Source: Drosophila persimilis
Taxonomy: Eukaryota; Arthropoda; Insecta; Diptera; Drosophilidae
NCBI RefSeq assembly: GCF_003286085.1
Contig: NW_020825288.1
Location: 19,964,001-20,028,000, forward strand
Reading direction: 5' to 3'
Length of the DNA stretch: 64,000 bases
Shown one piece after another: positions 53,701 to 64,000 of the stretch (position 1 is the first letter of the stretch; every line of letters starts with the position of its first letter). The notes beneath the pieces are model-generated. The model ran no database searches and had not been told where the DNA came from. It saw only the letters and a program-made list of their open reading frames with translations. A program made the translations under genes and the position numbers.

Positions 53701-54785
53701 TGATTAGGCCGGCGATACGTATACAACAGCTTACACAACAGTCTTCCGAGACGGGCTGCCCACTTTGCACCCTGAGCTCTTGACTCAAGAGTGCGACATG
53801 CCAGGGCTGCGCCTCAAGGAATGTGCATCCCCAGAGTGGACGGACTCCTAACAAACAATGCAGTCACCGAGGAGGGGGGGGTGGAGACAGCCACTTTTCA
53901 CTTAGTCACAGCTTAGTGCGAAAAAACCGGTTGTTAATCAACGTGCCTATAACAGAACTGACATAAAGCTGGTACCCGCAAATGTCGTACATTGATTGCC
54001 AGCCAAACAATGTCTCTGAGACATGCGGAGAGATCGGTAGAGGCACCAAGTATCGTATCGTAAATACTTATGCGGCAGAGTACCCGTACCCGAACCCGTA
54101 TCTTTGACTTGTGACTTGACACTAGAGGACTGCACTTGACAATGAATTCTCCCGACAGATCTGTGGTGGGCCAAGTGGAAATGGAAAAACATGAGTACGT
54201 CAGCAGCGGCGATTGCATGAGGCATGAGGTTCTCGCCGTTCTCTCCGACTGGATGCAAATGCAAATGATTGCCGCTCGTCTACGGCAAAATGTATGTAAT
54301 TTATAAACACACATTACACTAAGTATAAACAGCACTATATTTTCATGGAAATCTACAAAATTCAGCATGCGAATGCGATTTCTATGTATGAGCCACACGA
54401 GCTGCACTTTGGCTCATAAATTTTCCATGCGACAAGTGCACAATGACTGGGAAATTGTCTAAGGTCAGTTATGGGCTACAAGACAATGCCAAAGAAATGC
54501 TTCTATCGTTGAGAGATGGTTCAGATGGGTGGGAAAGTGATCAAACTATTGAGGTGACTGGTTATCGTGATTTCATATAACTGTTCACTCGGTGGTTTTC
54601 ACACATTCCCAATAGCTTTTCCACCCGCACACAGACACACACCAAAACACACTGAAATATTTATGTCTTTGCATATTTCACAGACACATTTGCACTTGAC
54701 AATAACAACATGGAGGAACAAGCGGAGCAGTCGCTGGAGGTCGTTGGAGCCCGTGACAAGGATTAGCGCAGAGGGGACCACACAT

Positions 54786-54800
54786 GATGATGATGATGAT
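54786..54800. repeat. GAT trinucleotide repeat
   Basis: Five GAT units continuing into a degenerate GGGGAT/GGAGAT repeat up to about 54830. Confidence 0.8.
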
Positions 54801-55903
54801 GGGGATGGGGATGATCGGGATGGAGATGGAGGAGTAGCATTGCTGCTTCTGACAATCACAGCCATGAGCACAAGAGGGAGGGAGGCAGTCTAGGAGCTGG
54901 CGCCGCCGTCAGCAGCATCGGAACATAAAGTGCATTGCGTCTGGGTTGGCTTGTTAGGGGTGCGGCCTGGCTTGGGACCTAAGACCCCCTCAGCAGTATA
55001 CAACAAATAACACTGTAGATGTAGATGCAGCGGTAGCTGTAGATGCAGACACAGATACAGCTACAGATACTGTGGCACACACACGCAGATACTGTTGCCT
55101 CTATTTGCGTGACAAACGCAAGATACAGCAGCCAGCTGTTACACGCAACCAGGGGGGCGGTGGGACCTAGAACAAATCTCTGTGACACCGACAATCACTT
55201 TCCAGCCACACAACAAACAAACAGATGGAACATATAGCCGCTGCTTGGCATACATTGAACTTTTGGTAAATCGATCAAGTGTACGCCGTGTGGCAGTAAG
55301 GAAGGGCATGGGGGTAAAGCACTCCCCCTGAGAGGCAGAATCTGCGAGTTGAAGTGCCGCTCTGTCAGATAGTCGAAAATCTTGGCAGACTGCACACCAA
55401 AAAAAGAAAAGGGGCAGAAGGCCCCCAGCTGTTTAGCATTTATTTGCATATGAGGAGGAGATTGCGAGAGCTTCTCGCTTGTTTGCTCTTTTCTGGGCGG
55501 GCATGTAAATATTTAAAGGCTTTTATTGCTTTTTTTCTTGGGCAAGCCGAGGCAAGCTCAAAATTTCCATTCATATTCGTGAGAGGAAAACGAAAACACT
55601 GTGCAAATTATGTGCTCTTCAAGATTTAAAGACTTCTGGAATTGCCTTTGGGATCTGGAGTGAGCCCTGGAGTGTGGACCCAGAGAGAACGTCAATTAAT
55701 TGGCTAAAATAAATATTCACGCTTCAAGACCCGTTCCGGACAAAGGGCAAAAGAGGGGCAGAGAATATAAATAAGGAAATAAATAAATGGAAGGCAAAAC
55801 GAGAGTCAAATGCACATGAAATGCACAAGTCAAAAGGCCATTTCGTTGACCAATAAAAATGAAAATACAAATTTATTTGATTGCATTTTTATACCCCAGC
55901 CAG

Positions 55904-55936
55904 TGTCTCTCTCTCTGTCTCTCTCTCTCTGTCTCG
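55904..55936. repeat. (CT)n microsatellite with GTCT interruptions
   Basis: CT dinucleotide tract broken by two GTCT units, flanked by CCAGCCA and CGTTC. Confidence 0.9.
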
Positions 55937-58900
55937 TTCTTTTTATACTTATACTCGAATATATGTTTGATTCTATATACATAAAATGGATATCGTTGAC
56001 TGCGATAGCGATAGGGTATGACAAACGTTTTGCTGCTGCCATGCACAAAATATACGTATTTGTCGCTTTTATATGTCCCCAGCAATTGACTGTCGCCTGC
56101 AATTGTTGGGCTATGATTTAACTAACGTTGCACCAATGGTGTCGTGTCGTGTCGCATCCCCCGAAAAAGGAGGTCAAACGAGATTTTAATATCCCTACGA
56201 CCGAGCATAACTCATTTTCATGCTTGCCTGCCAGCCACCCAGCAGTTCAACGTGCATTTAATTTATATTTGCTTATAGACAATGCCCAGTCCAGCAATAA
56301 TTAACACACACGACCTCATGCGAGCTTCAGACTTTGGTTTGGGCTGCTCTGCGGTTAGAGCTTCGGTTTCGCAGTTTGCAGTTTGATGTGATGTGCACAC
56401 ATTTTCCAACCAATTATGAACAGATTTCCACGCCCGTGTTTCAAGGTTCACGGCTGGCGGACTACATTTTCAACTGTGTGTTACCAACTAAATTTAGTCA
56501 ACACCGCAACAGAAAGACAGACAGATAGATGACCGAATGCTACAATAGCAATAACAATTAAAAATGCGCTTTCATTGCATTTTATTCAGTTTTACACTTG
56601 GTCGCATTCGGTCCAAAACAAACACACAAAAAAAACCAAAAAGCTATAAAGAAACCCAAGAAAAAAAGACGAGGCTTGGGATACCCTTTCATGGCTGTAA
56701 AAACATCTTCTTTCAGAAAACTTTCTTAGAGTAACGGCGCTAGGTAGCGTCCTGGAATACTACGAGCATGGCAGTCGTTTAGGCAAACCATTGTGGGACT
56801 TGTCTTTAAAGAAATAAGGAGACATGTGTATAAATTACAATAACCATATATTTGTACTAGTGTAAATACTAGCAAAATACAAGAAAATGCCAGGAAAATT
56901 ACCGACAAATACCGACAATTACCGAAAGCATAGAATAATTCTCTTATTAAGAATATATAACTTTCATGGTATCTAAAATATAATATGTTTAGGGCATCTG
57001 ATCGAAATCATAGCACCCTCCATCAGGGTGCAAGCGCCATGGTACAATTTTGATCCAATTTCAAGCCTCGCCTTCAGCTCGCTTTCCAGTCCGCTTCTCG
57101 GCTTGCTTTTCCGCCTGCCTGCTGCCTGCTGCTCATCCAAGTTGCTTAGTCAACTTGGTGAGTAATCGTAAACTGAATGCAGCTTTGCTTAGTGTTTTTT
57201 TCTACATTTTTGGTGGGGAAAACCAAAACCGAAACCAACCGCCAACTGAAAGGCCAAAGTCTGGCGAACGGTCTGTCGGGCGGTAAGCGGCTTTTGTGTT
57301 GTAAGACGAGTAGAATGTTGGACCGGTCCAAGACAGCTGCCTTGCTGACTGGACTGGGTCTGAAGCGTTCAAGTGTCACTTGAAGGAGTCATTAACCCGG
57401 AATAATCTGTCTGCAGTGACTTAAGCAGTCGTCCAAACAATCATCCTGAGAACGGTTTTCAATTAAGCAGCAGACAAGGGACACTTCTGGCACCTGAAAT
57501 TAATTAAAGTGTAGCAATTCAATCCATAAAAGACTCCTCTCAATGTCAGCGGTTGGTTGGTTTTTCGTCTCTCTTTTTTGTGGGTAAACCCTTGAAAATC
57601 ATGTCATCACATTTCCCCCCAGCAGTACAAAAAACCCATCATCAACGAATTCAACTTGGCCAAATGAAATCACAGCCAGTCGCCGTCGCCTGCCTTTTCA
57701 TATGTTGTATGCCCCTAGGATTTCCAGCGTTCCCTTAAAAAAACAAGCTTCGAAATGAAATGCAAATGGGGGAGAGCCCTAAAAAAGCGTTGCAGCGTCA
57801 GAATAAAAAGCGGCTACATATGCCTGTTTATATGCAAATACTACTGGTACATATGTGCGTAAACATTTGGCAATTACTCGGAGCCAGAGCCGCATCTCTC
57901 GAACAGGAGCTGTGGCCGCAGCCGGAGCTGAGACCGGTGTTCAGGATTCGGGGTCTGTTTTGTTATTTTTTTCCACCACTCAGCCTGGAGGCTGATGTTT
58001 GTTCTATTTGCTGATATACAAATACGTATGAGAAAAATAAATTATATACAGTAAATCCTTATAAAAAATATAAAATCAAAGAAGCAGGGAATGGGAGCGA
58101 CCTTTCGTCGTGTTTGGCTTTCGGGGATTTTCAATTTAAACTGTTATTAAATTTCTATACGGTTCAGTGCGAAAAGTCGTGAAGGATGTGCCTGGCAGCA
58201 GTCTATTTGTATATTTTATTGATTGATGTGTGTAGGGTCTTCAATCTGTAGTAGACTATTTTGCCACCACTTTCAGATTATTGCTCATTTTTTTCCCACC
58301 GACTCCGGCCCGCTTAGATAGCATTTGTTATGCAAATTTATTTTCGATTACTTGTTACCAAAGATTTGCCTCGGATTATGCAAATGTGTCAACCGTAGTA
58401 GATGGCGAGAGTGCACGAGTATACGTTGTATCTCCATTATAGATCTACATGATTGCTGCCTTACAAGTGGCTTATTACGGTTAGTGTTTGTCAGTTGTCA
58501 GAAAGTGGGCTAAACGTTGCTGAAAATAAAGCTACGAGAAATGGAGAGAAACTTTGCATATTCTCATGGACATAAAAGACGATGAGTTGGAAAATTTATT
58601 TGCTCCTCCGCTGATTGTTCATATTTATGGCTAACTCTATTGATTTTGCATCGAACCGAATTTCATTGAGCCATTTTTCCCGCATTGCCGTTGACTACGA
58701 CGAGTATTTCATAACTTTGTTAGGAGTATTTGCATAATTCATTTTTCTCCGCCAGCTTGCGGTGGTTGCTCAAATGCTATTTACAATAATTAAACCCGGC
58801 TGACTTGTGGTTTAAAAATGCGAAAATTGATTTTGATTTATATTTATCGCCGGTGCCAAGACATTGCCGAAGTAGGGCAAGGAAACTCTTTGGGGGGTAT

Positions 58901-61015
58901 TCCGGCCAGGCAGGAAACCGTAATTTGATTAGACTGGATTAGACTAGAGAAGTATCTTCGATCTATGATGACGTTTCAAAGAATTAGAATTTAATTATTG
59001 TTATGCTGGATATCCATCCTTTCCTTTCCTTTCAGGTCCATTGAAGGCCAGTCTCTGGCATGCTGTGCCCTCATTTATTATGACCTTTTTACTCATCTGA
59101 CACTTTTTGCAAATGAAATCAAATAAATAAATTCAATTTCCCACCGACTTTTGGCGCTGGGCCCTTTTTTTTGTACATGTATATGTAGTTCCATAAAATA
59201 CAACTTTGATTGCATTCGCGGCTCCATGTCTCATGTCGGAAAATGAAATAAAATGAAAGAAGAAAAAAAAGACAAATCAAAAGGAAAATGGAAATACATT
59301 TATTTGTATTTGGTTGACTATTTTTATTGGCGGTTACCTTTGGTTCGCTGCAAATTGTTCTGTGTGTGCGGTCGTTTAATTGAATAATTATAAATACATA
59401 TATATTGGCATGGTGGAATTATTTTTTGCACTTTCGCATAGCTTGTAAATCAATTGCCATTACATCGGCATCCGCTATATGGCACGGCTGCGCCGCATAC
59501 AAATGTAACAAATGGCCAAAACTCCGATGCGCCTTGACAAACTCAATTAAATTACAAATACGCTTCCCCTGCAATCGACAGTGCGCTAAAAATGTTGACA
59601 AAGCATCGCGAAAAAACAAATGGAAAAAATATCCAACACAAATATAAATTGTGCAGCAGGTCGGCGTTAATTGCACTTTAAAAAGCCCCAAACAAGTGCC
59701 AAAATGTTGAGTGTAATTTATTGCAGATGCAATTGTCGGCCGGTTAACGAGTGCTTCACATAGAACAGGCCACGGCGGCACTAATTAGAATTTTTGGCGA
59801 AACAATTAGCAATTTGCCGGAAATTATTTCAGTTTCCATTTCTGAAAACATTTCAGACTTTTATTTAATTTGAAATTTATCGAAATTTTTGGAATATAAA
59901 GTTTCATACTTAAACTCGATGAATTGGTCATCTGTATTGCAATGCCATACTGCAAGACCTCCAATATAGGGGAATTCAGATGATTATTCGCTAAGTTTTT
60001 TCAAGTTGTACGTGTAAGTAGCCTTAACGAGTTCCTAATGATATTTATAGTATTGTCTATCGGCCAAATGTATACTCTCATGTGTTTTCTACACTCTAAT
60101 TTTATCTTACTCCCACCTAAAATTGTCCAGTTAAGCGTGCGTCCAGTGAGTTGTATTGTTATGACCAAAGTTTATTTTTAATAAACAAAAAATGCCTCAT
60201 TTGTGTTACTCATTCTGACTTGCAAGTTCTTTGAGAACTTGTGCACAGATTTACATTTTTATGATCTCCGATGAACAGAAATCGATGCAAAAATTAATTC
60301 ATGACAAAGGAAAAATGTTCGCAATAATGTTTGATGCTTTATTAAATGAGTACGACTATAAGTTTTCTGCAATTCATGTGAAATAATTAACTTAAGCGGA
60401 CCCAAGAGACGACGCCTTGACCACATTCATTTTTTTATTCATTACTTTTCCCATAACCAAATTATTCCGAATTTAAGAGCCACTCTTTATAGTCCGCACA
60501 TAATTTTCGTTCAACCTCTTTAAATCTGAGCTTTGCGTGCGCGTGGTAACCCTCTGCTTTTGCTTTTGTTGAGCAGGTCAAAGTTAACTAACGAGTGAGG
60601 TTGAGTTTTGCGGTTTTAATTGTGCCAAGCCGGTGGTGTTGGTGTTAGTGTTGTTGCTGCTGCTGCTTTTGTTGTGGGGGCACTTACTCTCGTTGTTGCG
60701 GTTTGTGGGTAAATTGGAAAGGTTAAGTACCCGGTTAGAGGCAGAAAATTAAATAATTATGTACAGGCGATTGTAAAAGACACTGCAACCGGTTGTGTTT
60801 ATGAATTCAGCTGAAGGCCACTCAGAGATGGCCACAACATTCTGCGCAGAAGACACTAACCTACAACAATCTCAACTCAGTTAGGGCACACACATTAAAC
60901 GAAACTTCGTTTTGGCTGCCACATGGAAGGTTTTTCTGCTCTTTAACAGACGAAGCAGAAAAGTTCAAAAAACCCCAAACAAAATAAGAATGAAGCCAAT
61001 TTCATGCACGCCGAA

Positions 61016-61209
61016 GTTTGTATACCCTTGAAGTTGAAAGAACTTGTTGGTTTTAATAGAAAAATTATTTTGGGAAAAAGTCTTCTGGGTGATAGGTAAT
61101 TATTTAATTTATGTTCGAGTGTGCCATTCCTAATCCTTTTATAATTCTGAAAGGTGCGTTAAAAACATCTAACTAGATATCTAATACCCAATCAAAGGGT
61201 ATAAAAACA
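61016..61209. mobile_element. Candidate miniature inverted-repeat element
   Basis: The left end GTTTGTATACCCTTGAAG and the right end ATCAAAGGGTATAAAAAC are imperfect inverted repeats of each other (core ATACCCTT / AAGGGTAT) enclosing about 190 bp of AT-rich, non-coding DNA. No clear target-site duplication was recognised. Similar TACCCTT ends recur at 13173, 36675 and 56682. Confidence 0.35.
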
Positions 61210-61265
61210 TGGCAGAGGCAGGCAGCAAAAAGTCAACGACAACAAAGGCAGAAGCAACATCAGCC

Positions 61266-61330
61266 CTCATATGGAGATTCAGCTTCAGGTTAAGCTTCAG
61301 CTTCAGGTTTTCCTTCAGTTTCAGTTCAGT
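61266..61330. repeat. CTTCAG-type cryptic repeat
   Basis: Irregular repeats of GCTTCAG, CTTCAGGTT and TTTCAGTTCAG, with at least five imperfect CTTCAG words in about 65 bases. Confidence 0.7.
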
Positions 61331-62025
61331 TTTAGCCGCGTTTGCATTTTAAAGCCGTTGCCGCTGACCTTGGGCTGCATAAATCGAATTGGAGCAGGTC
61401 GTTGACGAAGCTGGTGCTTCAGCGGCTGCTTCTTTTGTTGCTGCTGCTTCTGCTGCCTGCTGCTGGTGATGCTGACTGGCGGAGGGAATGTACATATTGT
61501 TGGGGCCCTGCATTATCTTTTTCTTTTTGTGGTTTCGATGGCATCCTTGAAACATCGAGTGGAGAAACCACTTTACCCTTTCCATTTATAATGAGGATTG
61601 TCGTTACCTGTGTTGCTGGGGTTCTTAAGGTTCCTGGTCTCGTTGCAGGTTGTGCAGGTCACTGTTCACTTCAGCAGATCAACGGGGAAACACAGGAATT
61701 GTTGTATAGGTTTATTTTTTTTTTTTTGATTTTAATTTATTTTGAACTTTTTTTGTTGCTGACTAAATTTTGACTTTGCGCGGACAAAGTCAACAAGAGA
61801 GTAAAGAACACGTTTGCTTTAAGTTAACCTGTTTTGGCAATGCCCAAAGATTGCGATTGAGCAAAGATTGAGCGCACATACACAGACACACCTAACGCGC
61901 ACACACAGATACGCGGCCACTCACACAGATATACACAAAAACTAGACGAAACGAACGTCGCGCATGCGAAATATGAAGCGTGGTTGCTGCGGCCGTACAA
62001 GTACCTCTGTATCTGTATCTCTTAC

Positions 62026-62304
62026 TTGCACAATTAGCCAACAAACTAAGGCACAGAAATTGCCACACTGAGACACAGCGATTTTCAAATGCTGCTGGCC
62101 CGGCCCATTCACAATCTCAATTGCTGTTTGCTCTGATTTACGAGTATTTTGCGACAGAAAAAACACACCTCAGACAATTCGTGTATTCCTGTGCAACCGT
62201 CTTAAAACTCAACTCAGGTTCTTTCGATTATCGCGCTCTTTCGACTGTTTCCGCGTGCTGCTGCTGGTGCTGCTGCTGCTCGACTCGGCGACGTAAGTTC
62301 AACT
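62026..62304 (-). promoter_or_regulatory. Candidate 5' non-coding exon and initiator of the ABCH gene
   Basis: On the minus strand, GATCAGTTG contains a perfect arthropod initiator (TCAGTT, 62306-62301), putting +1 at about 62304. The following 279 bases are CAG-rich and hold only one ATG, which opens an eight-codon uORF. They end at a donor-like GCAA|GTAAGA (boundary 62026/62025). This would splice over about 14.7 kb to the acceptor at 47356. No well-placed DPE is seen, and the TATA-like TTTAAAAA (62374-62367) is about 65 bases upstream, too far for this initiator. The coding gene demands an upstream exon; that it is this one is inference. Confidence 0.3.
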
Positions 62305-62399
62305 GATCGCAGTTGTCGAGTCGGTGCTGACAGAATGCGCGGGCCGCTAGAGCCCACTCCGACGTCTTTTTAAAGTTGTCTAAACTGCCCGGCGCACAG

Positions 62400-62957
62400 T
62401 GGCACACTTGGACTTTTTCTCAACAAAACTTGTAACTTCTAAACTAATCATGTTCTCGGAACAATTTAAAAGTTTTTAAAATTAAAACCCTTGCAGTTTG
62501 ACTACAAAATGCTTTGTAATACACGTATTATCCAAAATTGTTGGAAAGGTATGAATATTAGAATGATAACAATGAGTTATATTAATCATACGAGGAATAT
62601 ATACAAAAAATTGTAATTTACAAAAAAAAACATTTTTTTTAATAATTTTTTTTCTTAATTGATAACTTTATATTTTTGTTGAACTTTAATTGAATTTATG
62701 GAAACGGAAACCTGCCGATCACTTCAATGGTTTGTGTCTCTGCTAAGCTTGATGATGAGATCAAATGGGAGCGGGATGAGAGCGAGCTTACATAGTGCGA
62801 AAGAGCGAAGTACAGAGCCGCTTGGTGGAGCGTCTCGCTGCCGAGGGTTAGAAAACAAGCTAAAAGTTCCACTTTTGATCGTCAAATAATTTTTAAATAT
62901 TTCTAGTATTTATATTTATATATCATAGAGACTCGTAACTTTAAAACTAATTAAAAT
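62400..62957. other. AT-rich gene-free interval upstream of the candidate promoter
   Basis: Mostly AT-rich with a GC-richer island at about 62700-62870 that has no supported coding frame. Two imperfect 20-bp direct repeats (62429-62448 and 62932-62951, 17 of 20 identical) bracket it. Confidence 0.5.
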
Positions 62958-63340
62958 TGATATAAAGTGCATTAGGCTTGGATATAGTGGCATTGGCCAC
63001 CTGAATGGCCTATACCAGGGTCTTCAGGTCGCTGATCTTTCGTCTGTCTACTAGGTTGGTGATTTCCAGGCGCCATACCAAATGGTATGCTGCCCTTCAC
63101 ATCGAAGATTGACACCTGCTGTTGCAGTTGCTACAGCTCCAAACCGCTTCAGAACGTCTGTAGGGCCCCTTCTTCTGTCCGACTGCGCTTGGACATTTTT
63201 CAGTTGCAGTTTCTTTTGCTCGATGGTCAATTTGTGGCTTTACCTCAGTAATGCGAAGTTCGTCAGCAGGACTTCGTGAACCTCGGAATTCTTCACCAGC
63301 TCCAGCATCAATTGGGATTCGCTTAGCTGGCGATCCTTTT
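62958..63340 (-). pseudogene. Decayed coding-like segment, unidentified
   Basis: On the minus strand three stretches read like protein but are broken by stops and frame changes: RQLSESQLMLELVKNSEVHEV then LLTNFALLR-stop (about 63240-63335); a middle part with KKLQLKNVQAQSD and DVLKRFGAVATATAGV; and WRLEITNLVDRRKISDLKTLV-stop-AIQVANATISKPNA (about 62960-63080). The composition suggests a charged coiled-coil protein. A weak resemblance to beta-type prefoldin subunits crossed my mind but is not established. No intact frame exists. Confidence 0.35.
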
Positions 63341-63341
63341 G

Positions 63342-63582
63342 GGAGTTGTTTGGAGCACAAAATATGTTTCCGAAAAAAGTCTGTTTGTTCAACTAGAAAC
63401 CAACTCTCTGTCTCCGTTCCTCAATCCGAAATATGGACTGTAGAAACGTAACAACCTCTTTAACCAGTTGTATGTTTCTACAGTTCGTATTCCGGAGTGA
63501 GGAACGGCGACAGAGAGTTTGTTTCTACTGAAGCAGAGAGACGTTATTTCAAAAAAATTTGTGTGTTGTTCCAAACAACTCC
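63342..63582. repeat. Long imperfect inverted repeat (hairpin)
   Basis: The left arm (about 63342-63455) pairs with the right arm (about 63467-63582) around a loop of roughly 11 nt. The outer 13 bases GGAGTTGTTTGGA (63342-63354) match TCCAAACAACTCC (63570-63582) perfectly. An inner block around ACTCTCTGTCTCCGTTCCTC pairs with GAGGAACGGCGACAGAGAGT with one mismatch. Some mid-arm bulges are present. Confidence 0.85.
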
Positions 63583-64000
63583 GAGACAAGACTGACTATT
63601 TCTAATATAATCTGGCATGACTACAATGGTCAGCCTACTTAATCTCTACTTGCAAAATTGTTTTTCTTTTTTCCAATAAAGTTTAACTTGTAACTAATTT
63701 TATTGTAATTTTTTGCTTAATTTTTGTACCGTATCTGGCTTGCTCGCTAATGCATCGAAATTCCCCAAACAAAAACTTTATAAATGACGATAATATTGTG
63801 CATTACTCGCACGAGTATGACACCCGCACACCCACCCAGTGCACAATAGACCAAATCCCCACACTGCCAGTACCAGGAACAACAAAGCAAAAACAGCGAA
63901 CTCTTGGCCTGGCTTATGTGCGTTGGGCACGCAAATCGGTTATTAGCTATAATGCATACACATATTATATAGATCAACATTCACACACCCGTACACCCGT
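63583..64000. other. Gene-free right end of window
   Basis: AT-rich DNA followed by low-complexity CACCC/CACAC-rich sequence. No exon, RNA gene or complete repeat recognised. Confidence 0.5.

Larger units (their letters stand above)
47356..62025 (-). other. Probable 5' UTR intron of the ABCH gene (about 14.7 kb)
   Basis: The AG acceptor at 47356-47357 is clear; the upstream limit depends on the candidate leader exon. The interval has no supported coding exon. It contains the 535-bp tandem duplication, several microsatellites, a (GTTGCT)n tract just upstream of the acceptor, and a candidate miniature element near its far end. Confidence 0.5.

Noticed and set aside
62367..62374. TATA-like TTTAAAAA on the minus strand
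   Set aside because: Lies about 65 bases from the best initiator, and no initiator is found at the expected 25-30 bases.

Overview
This is eukaryotic, insect-type DNA, almost certainly from a Drosophila. The supporting signs are AT-rich introns and intergenic DNA full of short microsatellites, GT-AG introns ranging from about 70 bp to over 16 kb, CAG-rich leader-like sequence, and a protein of the insect ABC transporter subfamily H. I see no bacterial operons, CRISPR arrays or rRNA, and I recognised no tRNA or known microRNA. The species cannot be fixed from sequence alone.

One gene can be reconstructed with confidence. It is on the minus strand and encodes a 777-residue half-size ABC transporter with an N-terminal nucleotide-binding domain followed by an ABC-2 type membrane domain. 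Its eight coding exons run from the ATG at 47344 down to the stop at 18281. All splice junctions are GT-AG and the phases join without a frameshift. Walker A, Q-loop, LSGGQ, Walker B and H-loop are all present. A splice acceptor 11 bases upstream of the ATG shows at least one non-coding 5' exon further up. The best candidate, with low confidence, lies near 62.0-62.3 kb, which would make the gene about 44 kb long. In D. melanogaster the ABCH subfamily has three members (CG9990/snustorr, CG11147 and CG33970); which one this corresponds to is not settled here.

Layout: 1-17994 is gene-free DNA downstream of the transporter, with microsatellites and no supported exon. 17995-19284 holds the polyadenylation signal, the 3' UTR and the last two coding exons. 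19285-23187 is a 3.9 kb intron. 23188-23963 holds two exons. 23964-29485 is a 5.5 kb intron. 29486-30570 holds three exons encoding most of the ATPase core. 30571-47108 is a 16.5 kb intron that splits the ATPase domain just before Walker A. 47109-47355 is the start-codon exon. 47356 to about 62025 is the probable 5' intron, containing a perfect 535-bp tandem duplication. 62026-62400 is the candidate promoter and leader exon. 62400-64000 contains a decayed coding-like segment and a long inverted repeat.

The most notable non-genic signals are the roughly 112-bp-arm hairpin at 63342-63582, the 535-bp tandem duplication, a strong excess of the octamer TACTCGTA, and a roughly 190-bp candidate miniature element with ATACCCTT-type ends. 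I found no convincing new multi-gene system.
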